Positions 35,994 to 46,930 of a stretch of DNA of 64,000 nucleotides are shown here, one piece after another. The notes beneath the pieces were generated by a model, which worked only from the letters and a program-made list of their open reading frames with translations, was not told the DNA's origin and searched no databases. This DNA is from Lepidodermella squamata (taxonomy: Eukaryota > Gastrotricha): contig JBLDXI010000021.1 of assembly GCA_047495785.1 (NCBI GenBank), forward strand, positions 1,550,001 through 1,614,000, in the 5' to 3' direction. Every line of letters begins with the position of its first letter. Position 1 is the stretch's first letter. The position numbers were made by a program, and so were the translations under genes.

Positions 35994-38074
35994 TCACTCA
36001 AGGTGCAAAATTTTGACCAAATCGCGATCTCCTTTATTTGCCAAGCAGTCTTTGACGTACATGTAGCGCTCTCGGTCCGAGTTGAAATTCCGGAAGCGAG
36101 TCAGGTTGATGGGTACAATAGATATTGCATCATCGCTACCACACAAAAACCGCCGTAACAGGAAAAATCGCAGTCGACAGGTCCACACCAAATCAAAGCG
36201 GTTCTGATAGAAATCGGACGCGCCAATCGGCACAATGAAGTGTTTACGCGTTCCTTCAACGGCCGGTATGTACAATCGAAGAACCAAATCATGATCACCT
36301 ACTTGAGCACCATTCAACTTGACCACAGATAGCAATTGAGGAAGAATTTCCAACTTTTCAGACAGATTATCAAAGCTGGTTTCATTAGTCACAACCGCGA
36401 TCATTTCTTCGATCTGGTCAAAGCACGTCGGAAAATCGGCCGGGACAAGTGGAATCTCAATTTCACAGCAGCTTTTAAGGTAATATAACATCAATTTCGA
36501 TTTTACATCGAGTAGTTTCCATTCCGTTGAAAACTCGCAGCTTTGAATCAATTCCTTCAAAGCCTTCTTATCTTCGGTCAAATGGGTAATTGAGGCTTCC
36601 AAAAACTCAGCAATGCCAACTTCATCGAGCAGCGAAGCAGAACCCACTATGTCAATAAGCGACTTGAACAGCTCAGGAACGGCAAAATTGAGTTTCACCA
36701 CGAGAAAGACGAAGGCCTTGCACTCTTCTATACTAGAGTCCAAGCTACGCCGAATATTTTCCGAAAGTTTTTTGAGCAAAATTAGCTCGTTGAGCCGTTG
36801 AAACCTGCGAGAAAAAATGAATGTTCCATTAAATGATTTCTTCTAATGAAAAACATTACTTCAAACACATATTGCTGATTTCAAGAGCGTCCAATGGCGT
36901 AAAACTATCTGCAGCTTTTTCAAGGGCAGAAAAGCATTTGTCTAGGTAGCCGGGAGTGATCCAGTCTTTGCTCAGCAATCCGACAAATTTAATTAGACTT
37001 CTGCCGGAAATCGAGCCGCTCTCAATCGCTTTCATGGCCATATCATTCAGCACGCGATTTCGAGTAATTGGCGACAGATGCTCGCCGAAATGCTGCAACA
37101 TGAGCGTCAAATTCAATTCGTCGAAAAACACGTTTTCAACGCAGAGATCGGCTGCAAATTGATCGAAGTCCTCATCGGCTCGTTTTTGGAGAAACAATCG
37201 CAGCCCGGCGTTCAAAGCCGTTGGAAGGCGAAGTGAGCTGAACTTTGCTATACATCGGGCGAGAGTCACTGCATCAGCCACTGTTAGATCGTTTATGGAA
37301 TTTTTCAACAAATTGAGAAAAATGTATATTATAGGCGTTTTGAAGGGAACTCCCAGGTCCAAAAGGCGAATAACATTCGCTATGGAAGCATTAGAAGGAT
37401 ATGACCGGCTTTTCTTGTATAAAAGGTTGCACAGCACAAGAAATCTTAAAAGGCACACTGAAATAGCGATGAATATTATTAGATTAATTTAACTTGCCTT
37501 GGATCGTCCATAATTAATGCAGGTTTGACTGTAATTCCTTTTTCGCTATCCTGAGTAGAGCTCAAGACTTTATTCCTAATATTGGCGTGGAGATATCCCA
37601 AGGCATTATAGCAATTCAGGTTATCCATTCTAGTAGCGTTTCGATGCACCAAATCCAATATCTAAACCAATTATTCAATGATGGAAAACAAAGCAGGGTG
37701 GCATCCCAAACCTTTGAGGAATCATTCGCTATAATTTCCAACTCCTTGTTTATTTCGTCAGCAACGATGAAACGAGTTCCGTATCGGCTAGATTTTGACA
37801 ACGTGTCTTTGGGGTCTCGAATAAGAGGCGAATTCCAAGTATCAACAGCCTCAACACCAACCGGAGTCGACTTCTCCGGGATTTTTATGAAACGAGAAGG
37901 TTCTGCAGAAGGAAGTCTTGAAAACTCCGATTTAGTTACTTCAGCATCCGTCTTCTTCGCAGTCTTCTCTACACTTTTTGCTGGACGTTTTACAATCCCT
38001 GAAGAAGAACCGCGAACTGTTCTGATAACTTCTCGGTAATATTTCGAGAGATTTTGACGAATCTGTCGATGCAT
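35994..38074 (-). CDS. FASTK-family mitochondrial RNA protein (RAP-like C terminus)
   Basis: FASTK-domain proteins bind and process mitochondrial mRNAs in the matrix. Four exons: 38074-37712, 37661-37498, 37444-36860 and 36804-35994 (640 residues). The N terminus (MHRQIRQNLSKYYREVIRTV) is basic and amphipathic, suitable for import. Helical repeats such as ILDLVHRNATRMDNLNCYNA follow, as in the FAST_1 region. The C terminus (SIVPINLTRFRNFNSDRERY) fits a RAP domain. Intron 2 starts with GC rather than GT (AAG|GCAAGT) and uses the acceptor TTTTAAG; this is the only combination I found that keeps frame. The ATG overlaps the stop of TIMM10B (TAATG). I cannot tell which of the animal paralogues (FASTKD1-5, TBRG4) it is. 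Confidence 0.72.
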
Positions 38075-38076
38075 TA
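38072..38076 (-). other. TAATG stop/start overlap joining TIMM10B and FASTKD
   Basis: The minus strand reads CTATAATGCATC: TAA ends TIMM10B and ATG opens the FASTKD frame, sharing one A. There is no room for a 3' UTR, polyadenylation signal or separate promoter between the two genes. The next in-frame Met of the FASTKD frame is about 125 residues downstream, after the import-like N terminus, so a later start is unlikely. Confidence 0.85.
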
Positions 38077-38495
38077 TAGTGTTTCGGGATTCGCTTGCGC
38101 TTCGGGCTGTTGAGCGGCTTGCTGTTGTTGAGCTGTTTCAGCGGCTTTGGCGAGACGTTCGGTCTGTGTCTCCCAAAATACTGTCATCAACCGACGAGTT
38201 GTGTTTATGAACTTCCCGCAACACCGATCTACGCAATCCTCCTATACAAAATGTAATTTCTCATTTCTCATATAGATGCGGGCTTGCTCAAACCTCTTGC
38301 GTGGTCAAGGCGCGTTGGTTAAAGTCGGATGCACAAATACGAAAGCAAGTCTCTGCTATTCGGTTGTATTGTAAGAAGAAGTCGCGAATCTAAAAACCGC
38401 TTGATAAAACTTGAAAATACAATGAAGTTAAAACCCACTCCTCGAAGCTCTTCCGTAGAATATTGAGTTTTCGCCCCTTTATCAAAAAAAGCCAT
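38074..38495 (-). CDS. TIMM10B: Small TIM chaperone TIMM10B / Tim9b
   Basis: Intermembrane-space chaperone that tethers small TIM complexes to the TIM22 translocase. Exons are 38495-38439, 38389-38294 and 38241-38074 (106 residues; human 103). Twin CX3C motifs CFRIC and CVDRC are present, set in IRDFFLQYNRIAETC and GKFINTTRRLM, which match TIMM10B better than TIMM9 or TIMM10. The C-terminal tail is Gln/Ala rich. Exons 1 and 2 are too short for simple ORF searches and were placed by splice sites and alignment. The last base of its TAA is the first base of the FASTKD start codon. DNAJC30 ends 102 bp upstream on the same strand. Confidence 0.9.
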
Positions 38496-38597
38496 GTAAA
38501 AATCTAGAAACAAAGTCAGGTATTTATTCGCTAAAATAAACATATGCGAAAGACGAGTGACAGCAGATTCGATCTGCCGGTTATTAATAACCATTCC

Positions 38598-39305
38598 TCA
38601 CCGCAACTCATGAATAACTATTGTTATAAGTACGGTATTAAAAAATACAAATGGGAGCATACGAAGAAGTCTTTGGGTGGGCGGCACGTAATTCCTGTTT
38701 TCTTCTCGAATCATGTTACGTATCGCCTCTCTGCGCTGTTGTTCATTGGCACGCCGTTGCTCAGCCTCGCCGTAGTGCGCCCGATAGTGTTCGTCAAAGT
38801 TATAATGCTTCCACGCGCCTTGATGAGGCGACTCCGCTCGCGCTTTGTAAGGACCATGGGAATTTTGGCGCATTCTGCGCCACATTTCTTCGTCATTATA
38901 TGGGGACTGTCGGGGAGATTGATAATTATGCTGCTGGGGATGGTGAGTGGAAGAGGTGCTTCGGTCTGATGCGGAAAATCGTCGGTCATAATGCCTCCGC
39001 TTGTCCGGATTTCGCAAGGTTTCATATGCTTCGGATATTTCTCTGAATTGGGATGCGGCGTCCGGATTAGAAGAAACATCTGGGTGATGCTCTTTGGTTT
39101 TTCTGGCATGTTAATGACTATAGCAGATAATATAATTTAGCAGAGACTACCTGAAGTAAGCTGCCTTTATCTCAGCATGAGTTGCCTTTGGCGATACGTC
39201 TAATACGTCGTAAAAGTTTCTGCTAGTGCTATAGCGCACTAAGCCACTGAAAAATAATGTGACTTGTTGCAGATGAATACTCTTTTGACTTGAAACGCAA
39301 AACAT
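38598..39305 (-). CDS. DNAJC30: Mitochondrial J-protein DNAJC30
   Basis: DNAJC30 is an inner-membrane J protein associated with complex I repair and ATP synthase. Exons are 39305-39151 and 39102-38598 (219 residues; human 226). The N terminus MFCVSSQKSIHLQQVTLFF then VRYSTSRNFYDVLDV resembles a presequence followed by the J domain. The HPD motif is in KEHHPDVSS; REISEAYETLRNPDKRRHYD completes the domain. Downstream, YNFDEHYRAHYGEAEQRR aligns with the human FNFDAFYQAHYGE block, which separates DNAJC30 from DNAJC4. A C-terminal hydrophobic segment (MLPFVFFNTVLITIVI) gives one membrane span. A T-rich AG at 39330-39329 precedes the ATG by 23 nt. First gene of a same-strand mitochondrial trio. Confidence 0.88.
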
Positions 39306-40988
39306 CGGATAGATAGCAGTAAAGCCACCTAATAAAAATCAAACTACATCAGCAAACGTGTTGCCCTTTCGAACACATTAGATAATAGATAAGGCGATTA
39401 AAAATAATAATAATTTTCATTTAGCCAAGGCCAAATTCGCAAGGACTGGCCATTTTTCCAATATAAATTTCTTGCACGAATGAGCAAAAAGATTGAGCGA
39501 TGTAAGACTAGTGATTGAGACAGGTAGTAGATTCAATAATTCGGCTGTTCCAACTTCCAACAGCTAAGCTAACGCCCCTAAGACAAAGTGAATGATGAGG
39601 AACAACCGTAATTGTTAATTTGTTACTAATATGATGTCGAGTAGTAGGGAGAAAAATTAATTTCAACTAATCAATTCGCTTGTTCGCCGGCGGGCGCCAA
39701 CGACCATTGCAAACCGACCTCCCCTCGATCTGTCAAGCATTTAAGAGATTTTACACCGTGAGACAGCTGACTTCTTAGCGCGCTAACTGGTCCTAAACCT
39801 GCATCTTTCAGGCCTGCATTTCCCTGGTAAAACTATGTGCTAGAGTAGCGATTCCTAATCCAATTTTCTTAATTGAGACGTCGGCTATCGCTGCATGCGA
39901 GAATTTACCCCATAATTGTCAGATTAAGGGGACGTCGATTTCTATGGGAAAGGCGGCGAACAAGCGCATAGGATTATAGCTTTCGGAGACCAGAGATCTA
40001 TCAGTTCGAACGCTTACTTCGAGAGCAAGCTGCTGGTAAAACGAAATCTTGGCAACTTTTGCTACCCTCGCTGCAACTTTCGCAGTTATAATGGTGTGTG
40101 CAATGCAAAAATTACCGCGCAAATTCAAAATTGTTTCACATACAAAATTTAACATTTGATAGAAACAAAGAAATTGTTGTATGATGCAAATGAGTATTAT
40201 TTTATATTTTGCATTGCCATGGTTACGCCTAGTTGGTCTTGCAGATCCCAACAAATAGAGGTTGTGCTATGAGATGAGTGTTCGTGCAGATATCTGCTGT
40301 TCTGTGGCCTTCTGCCTTCTTTCTTGAATGCGCTCTCAGTCTCCAGTAATGGTTATTTCAATGATGACCGAAGCCCGGGAACCGGGAATAGTCAGAACCG
40401 TGCTCAATCAGAATTTACAGTTGCCATAGCTGAAATATTACTATAGATCGTTCAAGACGCGGAAGAACTCCCACTTTAAGAAAACACCTACAATAAACCG
40501 AGTACGGTAAGTATAAGAATAATGGAAAAATACAGTCAGCCAACCGCACTCGACTCTACCGTAATCAGAAAAAATGCCAAAGTGCAAGTTCTTCCGCGAT
40601 GTGAACAAGATGACTAGAGATATTTGTTGCGCAACTGCGACGCGCATAATATAATCAATCATCTGAACTACGTTGCTCGTTTTAGAGGACTAGATAGGTT
40701 CCGGCCTTGAATTCTGGAAAACCGAGTTGGCATTACCGCATTCTCTTACCTGCAGTGAGATTTATTGTCATGAGCACTAATTCTGCTACTGCTAAATTTG
40801 TTTATCATAAATCTTGACTGGCGTGGGCTGAATTTTTCTCGCTTTTCTCTGATGCATGCTTTAAAAGCACTCAGATGCAGGCAATTTCGTTCCTTGATCT
40901 TTCTTTTTGATCTTGATCTTGCTTCATATCAAATTTGACTGTACTTGTTCCAAAATGATATAGGCCTGTAATAACATAGAAAAGGAAG
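39306..40988. other. Spacer between divergent DNAJC30 and DNALI1
   Basis: About 1.7 kb with no gene recognised on either strand; open frames are short and of non-coding character. It should contain two divergent promoters. Confidence 0.4.
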
Positions 40989-41741
40989 ATGATTTCACCC
41001 AACGCATCGCTTGTCAGATACGACAACCCCGCCTTGGTTGCAAGAGCGTCAGAAAAGAAGACCCCTCGCTCAAAAGCTGTTCATGCAACGGCAGCTGATG
41101 GCAGCGAGTTACCCCGGAGCCCTTCACCTCAAGGTGACGAATCCGTTAGCCAGACTGAAGAGACTTTGAACAAAATTTTGCCGCCTCGTGAGTGGACCGA
41201 GAACGGCCAACTGTGGGTTCAGAAAGTTTCCAGCACTCCTGCCACTCGTCTCGATGTCATTAACTTGAAAGAAGAGTTGGATCGTCGATTGAAGCAACGT
41301 CAAGCCCGTGAAACCGGCATTTGCCCTGTTCGGCGAGAACTATACTCTCAGTGCTTTGATGAACTGATCAGACAAGTAACAATTAACTGCCAAGAGCGCG
41401 GTTTGTTACTACTTCGTGTGCGAGATGAAATTCGTATGACCATTGCCGCATATCAAACTTTATACGAGAGTTCAGTCGCCTTCGGTATGCGTAAAGCGCT
41501 GCAAGCCGAGCAAGGGAAAGCCGAAATGGAGAAGCGCATTGAGGAACTCGAAGGTGAAAAACGCGACCTTGAACGTCAAGTAAATGAACTAAAAGCCAAG
41601 TGTGAGCAAATCGAGCGTCGTGCCGCTGAGCAACGTCAAATCGAAGAGAAGAAGCACGCAGAAGAAATTCAATTTCTTAAGCGCAACAATCAGCAACTCA
41701 AAGCCCAACTCGAGGGCATCATGCAACCGAAAAAGGGCTGA
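40989..41741 (+). CDS. DNALI1: Axonemal dynein light intermediate chain p33
   Basis: Inner-arm dynein subunit of motile cilia and flagella. It is a single exon of 250 residues (human 258). Family blocks: SLVRYDNPALV near the N terminus, LNKILPPREWTENGQLWVQK, TRLDVINLKEELDRRLKQRQ, then ETGICPVRRELYSQCFDELI and ESSVAFGMRKALQAEQ. The C-terminal 80 residues form a charged coiled coil. Its presence means the animal builds motile axonemes, which excludes typical nematodes. An AG at 40978-40979 lies 9 nt before the ATG, though its T-tract is weak. Confidence 0.95.
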   Translation: MISPNASLVRYDNPALVARASEKKTPRSKAVHATAADGSELPRSPSPQGDESVSQTEETLNKILPPREWTENGQLWVQKVSSTPATRLDVINLKEELDRRLKQRQARETGICPVRRELYSQCFDELIRQVTINCQERGLLLLRVRDEIRMTIAAYQTLYESSVAFGMRKALQAEQGKAEMEKRIEELEGEKRDLERQVNELKAKCEQIERRAAEQRQIEEKKHAEEIQFLKRNNQQLKAQLEGIMQPKKG

Positions 41742-42015
41742 AAAATGAAAAATTATCGGCTCTCGTCCTCCTATCTGTGATGGTTGTAAACGAAAGTTTA
41801 TCGAGACTTTAGTTATATATTTGAATCACTAGCCGCTATTAGCTGGCATTTATTATATAATAGTTGTAAGAAGTCACTATTGATATCAGGTTTCTACAGG
41901 TCCAAAACAATTACGCCAGTAATATTTTCTGCATGTTACGCTTGGAAGAAATAAAAAATCATATTTAGGATTCCGGAGATATCTTTTGCTTTGATAATGT
42001 TAGGTGCAATTAAAA

Positions 42016-43854
42016 ATGCAAGACAACAGTCGGCCAATGAAAACTGTGATCCACGATGAGCCATATTACAGACGAAACTACGTGTTACCATTATCCGCCG
42101 CCATTCAATCGAAAGGTTCAACCTTTGCTCTTCAATCCAATGACCTTGCCGCAAAGTTTTTATGATTTTAGACTCATGGCGATGGCCGCCACCCGTGAAA
42201 GAGGATCTTTCGAGCTTAGATCGTATTTTGAATACAACGACGCTGACGACTCAATGTCTCACACACAGAGAAATTTTAGGCAAGTGATACCTAAACTTTG
42301 GGTAAGATTTAAATAATATATGTGAGTTTTGTTTTCAGAAACCGGCGAAAGCGCTCATGTTGATTTGACTGAGGACCTGAAGAGAAGAATACACGACGTA
42401 GAAAAGCTTCAAGAAAATTTCGCCCATCTTGTTGCCGAAGAGGTCAAACGAATCAAGTTGGAGATGGAAGACAAGTATAAAAAGTTGCTCACTGCACGAA
42501 TTGACGAGCAACAAGGGCAAATTTCGGACAAGTGGACCCATAAACTTACGGCAGCTTTGGAACTGGAAAAAGAAAAAGTTCAGAGGCTGAATGCCGAATG
42601 GTGAGTGAATTGAATTATATGATTTCTCGTTTTAATATTTAATATTTAATTAATTAGGACTCTGCGACTTGAAGATGCCCTGATTAAACAGAGAGAGGAA
42701 CTTGAGCGAGAACATCAGCGGAAAACGGCAGAGCTTACTCGCGCATTGGAAGCGAAATTCGCAACGGAGATTGACAAAAGGGTCAAAGAAGCTTTGAAAA
42801 AGCAACTAGAGATTCTAGAGGTGAGGAAAAATGAAATGTATAAGCGAATCAAATGCAGAAGGGAATCCATTATGTATTACCGTAACGCTAATTCTTTTTC
42901 GTAATTCTTAGACAGAACCTGGAGCTGTAAGTGCATTTGCATGCTGACTTATATGATTTTATTTCTTTTGTAATACTTATCGTTATCCCTTTTCACGGCA
43001 TGCTATAATATTTTCGTTCTATCGCTTGCTTTGAAAAGACGATTCCACCGGATTATTCAGAAAGCTAGTAATTTTAAGCTTAACTTCAAAATAGGGTGGC
43101 TTCCGCGACAAGCTGGATAAGCGGGTCGAAGAGCACACAGCAAAGCATAAATCCGAAATGGAAGCTCTTCGGAAAGAGCTGACCGAGAAGCACGATGCAG
43201 AGATGTCCCAAATAAGAGCCAAGTAAACTTGAATATTTTTTAAATATCGTGCCTATTGAAGGGTTATTTGCAGGTGGTCAAAAATGTGCGAGCGCTATAA
43301 GCAGCTGTTGGAATTTTCGAGGAGTATTGAGCGTGATTACATCTTTCTGGAGGACGACTTCAAACGATTCATCGACAATGTTCAAGGTTTTTTTCACCTA
43401 TGGAATACCTGACAAGGCGTACTTATACCTCTAATTTAAAGGTGTTGGTGGGCAATTTGGTTCCGATTACCTTATGCGACCAAAGCAGCACGGTCTGATG
43501 GTTATACAGCACAGCGAGCCTCGGAAATTCATCAGTGCTGCTAAGACACCTGACTTCGATTGTCTTAGGAAGGACGCTGATTCACGTCAAAATCAATTGG
43601 CAAAATTATCTGCCCTACCCAGTGATCCTAATTTTTGGCCCGACATTCATTTTCCGCCATCCATTGTCAACAAGTCTCCCAGGCCCAAGTCTAATTTTAC
43701 CTCTCTTCCTACGTTCGAAGCAACCTCTGGCGAATTATTCCCCGTGAAACTCGTTAGACCTCTTGACAGTGATGAATTAAATAATGTTGTGTTACCAGTT
43801 TGTCAACCAGAAGAAAATGGTCAGTCTTTCATTTTAACCTTTGGTGATATATAA
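42016..43854 (+). CDS. Coiled-coil protein of unknown family, perhaps ciliary
   Basis: Not recognised. Eight exons keep one frame (433 residues): 42016-42115, 42172-42279, 42339-42600, 42658-42820, 42912-42926, 43095-43222, 43274-43386 and 43442-43854. The N terminus has a Tyr/Arg-rich stretch (DEPYYRRNYVLPL) and DSWRWPPPVKEDLSSLDRIL. About 250 residues of charged coiled coil follow (LTEDLKRRIHDVEKLQENF to RYKQLLEFSRSIERDY). A non-helical C-terminal domain with FWPDIHFPP ends the protein. The second intron begins with GC (TTTTAG|GCAAGT). Exon 5 is a 15-nt microexon (TEPGA) between good splice sites and could be skipped without frame change. It lies 274 bp after DNALI1 on the same strand, so a ciliary role is a guess by position only. 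Confidence 0.65.
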
Positions 43855-44128
43855 AAATAGTACCAAGTATTTATTTTCACTCCAAGACAATCGTCTATGT
43901 TCATGACGTAGTTTCGTCACTTGTAGGTTTATTCAATAAAAATTCGTTATGTTTGTTTATTTTAAAGAGTAAGACATACTTATAAACAATGATGCATGTC
44001 AGAAAAATAGGTTATAGCCGAAAGACGATATAACTGATGAAAAGGTGGTCGGCTCCGGCGTGAATGCTTTTCTGCCTCCAGTCCAAACACACATTACTCA
44101 CGGGCTACGGTAGTTACGTGTTTTGCTT
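43855..44128. other. Spacer after the coiled-coil gene
   Basis: About 270 bp, AT-rich, holding the 3' UTR of the coiled-coil gene (AATAAA near 43936). No gene is seen. Confidence 0.4.
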
Positions 44129-44654
44129 TTAAGTTTTCTTCGAAATGGTGACCACTTCTTCGAGCTTGTCCAACATCAGCTAGAAATGAACAATTTTGCC
44201 GCACTAGGGAATGTCGTCGACCCAAACGCCGTCGTATAGCTTCCATTTATCGAGATAGAAGAATTTATCGGTATTGTCCTGAACCAACCGCGTGTTTCTT
44301 GTCCACGACCCTTCATATGTTAGTATTTGCTGACGGAATATATGCGTATTGCTTAGTAATGAACAATACTAAATTATTCGAACCCATGCGAAGCATCCAG
44401 CATCCAGCGTATGTTACGCTTGTCGACGTTCCATTCGCCTCCGAACTTGGACCCATCTTTGTATTTCATCTGATCCCAGCCACATCTTCTATCTGGGTAC
44501 CCCTCTCCTTCGTAGTATTCTTCAGCTGACCAGCTATCCCTGACCACAAAACATTGAAAATATTGCATGCAAGTTGGGGCATGATATGTTGAAATCATAC
44601 GTGACGCTTATCCAGCTTTCCAGCCTCTTGCTAATACATACTCGAAGTCCCGTC
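44129..44654 (-). pseudogene. MORN3-like pseudogene (decayed MORN repeats)
   Basis: MORN3 is a sperm and cilium MORN-repeat protein. On the minus strand, scattered frames give its repeats in the correct order: DGTSSMY (stop) QEAGKLDKRH; AEEYYEGEGYPDRRCGWD; MKYKDGSKFGGEWNVDKRN; TYEGSWTRNTR; FFYLDKWKLYDGVWVDDIP; then, past a stop, CGKIVHF; and past another stop, LMLDKLEEVV to a terminal TAA at 44129. The human order is KEYYEGDW, GDIYEGQWENDKPN, NRYEGCWERG, GQLFEGFWVDNMAKCG. At least three in-frame stops and frame changes are present, and the first repeats are lost. The homology runs straight through the stops, so introns do not explain them. Confidence 0.75.
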
Positions 44655-45399
44655 AGCTGTAAGTAGCTGAAGGTAACTGTAGGCAGTGTTTACGTCGCGA
44701 GGCACCTCGCATTTTGCGACAGCATACTCTCCAAATTAAGCTTCTAAGCGTAAGCACGAAAAATACAATGAATGGAAACAATCCAGATCAAAACACAACG
44801 ATAGGAACCTGTCGGTGAACTACATATATCAGCTGGGTTGCGGTTGCATAAGTCGCGTGAGTGCGCGAACGACCCCAACGCGTTGCTACGTAAACTTGAA
44901 GACTGAATTAATCGTAAATATACATTAATTAAACATATTTTGAAATCTTGTAATTGGTTCACCTTCACCGTAAATCAAATAGCGCTTTTTTCATTTTTTT
45001 CATTCGCAGATTCTTCCTACGATTTTTTTCCTGAGGGTCTTCTTAGCACCTGATTGGGCTAGGGTCTTCCTGTCGTCGATTACTCCGACCGGCCGCGAAT
45101 TTAAAAATATCGCGAAAATTACTACGTTTACAGTTTCTCATCTTCTTCTTGTCGGCGTTTGTCGAACTCCTCACTTTCTTCACGATCCGGAATACTTGGC
45201 GACGTTCCACCCGTCAGGACGACGGCGGCAGCTGTAGCTGGATTTAATACTTACTTGCGGTCGCTGTTTTATACATGTACATATTCCTGCGACGCTCCTT
45301 GTCAGCATGAACTAGGATGGCAAAACGAAAGCTCACCTGTGTCTACGACTGTCTAAAAGAACAATCGTCTTGTTTCTTCTCCCGGAGACCTGAAAACAT
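44655..45399. other. Degenerate spacer between the MORN3-like pseudogene and retrotransposon debris
   Basis: About 750 bp. No gene is recognised. The left end of the retrotransposon remnant cannot be placed, and parts of this stretch may belong to it. Confidence 0.3.
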
Positions 45400-46930
45400 C
45401 TCTTTGGCTGGACCGAATTAATGCCACACCTGCCGAACTCGCTCTGTTCAATCACTTGGTACCCTCAATCCAACACTCACATACAGCTTTCGATCGCCTG
45501 AAACTCCTAAAATTTGGCAACATCGAATCTAACTCAGAACCAAAAAACTGCGTTCGCTGCCGCAAAAAAAACAATAAAGTCGAAAAAGACAGTAACCTGC
45601 TGCCACTGTAATATCCCAATCCATTTGAAATTTATCCCTCCTCGTGCGTGTACACTGGATGTGCAACGTCTGGTTTTCTACCAAGTGCCCCCTCTACGGT
45701 GAGATTTCTAACTAACTTAGCATCCAATGCGGTAGCTGTAAATCCTGGCGGGATGGGCTTTTTGTCGGCCTATCAAAGGAGAAACTTACGGCTCTTGGTG
45801 AATCGCGGGACAAAATTTTCGTGGCACATAAAGCGTCCGATGAACGCCCCACGAACGGAATGGAATTGCGTTAATTGCCGTACTCCGATCCCAACCTGGA
45901 GATCTCCAGCTACTAATGACTCGAACTCCGCGCCAACTTCCTGTGGAGAACCCGTCCCATTGCCCAGTCATAACTACAGGGATTGGGGAAAACTCACTCG
46001 AGCTAACTACGGATTACTGTCTATCGCTCAAATAAATACAAACAGCATCCTAGGCAAAGCCGCCCTTCTTGCCATGTTCATGAACGATTGCAATCATGAC
46101 GTTATCTCGGAACTTGAACTAAAAGATGCTCCCTCTGGGCTCGCCGAATCGCACTTCCACGACAAACTGCTGTTCAAGTCCTGACATCAATTACGGTGTC
46201 CTGCAAGATAGTCTTTGGTTCGATGTTGTTCACTATCTACGTCAATGGGCTGCCAAATGTCATCACGACTCTGACTGTGACATTTACTCGTATGCTGATG
46301 ACACCACGCTCTACGCAAGTGGCGAATCTTTGGTTGAAGCCAAGTGAAACTCGAAACTAAGTAGAACTTGAAACTCGCAGCAACTAATAAACTCGCGTCC
46401 TGGGTGCGGTCTAACAGTCTGAAACTAATTGAATCGAAAACTCAAATCATGTCTGTTGCTCCGAAATTTCAACCTATCAATTGGGATCAGACCTATATCA
46501 GTGTTAATGGCATCAAGGTTCAGCCGCAGTCATAGATCACCTTACTTGGTATGGACAAGTATGGTATGAATGGTATGGTATCGACAATTGTGTGAACCTT
46601 GAGTTGCACGCTGAGAAAATCTTCAGCTTATGTAGCAGCGGTGACTACGCCCTTCGCCTCGCTGAACAAAACTGCATTCCGCTCGTGAACAGAATAGCCA
46701 GCAGAATGTTCAATAGTTGCTTGACTCGCGTATCGGCTACAATAATGTTGTTCTAGGCTCCGGCTTAAAAACTACCCTAGATACGTTGGACAAAGCTCAA
46801 CGAGCTGCTGAAGCCGTATCGATTCCTCGTTGGACCACTACCCAAGTGTTGAATCGGAGTGTGCTATCGGCGTTGACTCGGAATATACGATACAACTACA
46901 TGCTCCTGAGTGGTTCCTGAGCTTTTTTCA
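45400..46930 (+). mobile_element. Broken non-LTR retrotransposon (LINE) fragment
   Basis: Pieces of a LINE lie in order on the plus strand in several frames. A Cys/His stretch (TCCHCNIPIHLKF, near 45600) and later EWNCVNCRTP suggest the ORF1 or gag-like zinc region. LLSIAQINTNSILGKAALL (near 46010) matches the start of the endonuclease domain. GSMLFTIYVNGLPNV (near 46215) and, in another frame, CDIYSYADDTTLYASG (near 46280-46320) are reverse transcriptase motifs including the catalytic YADD at 46291-46302. LASWVRSNSLKLIESKTQIM follows. Endonuclease and RT motifs are only about 200 bp apart, so more than a kilobase is deleted. Stops and frameshifts make it dead. Confidence 0.75.

Noticed and set aside
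38598-39305. DNAJC4 as the identity of the J protein
   Set aside because: The YNFDEHYRAHYGE block and the position of the membrane span match DNAJC30.
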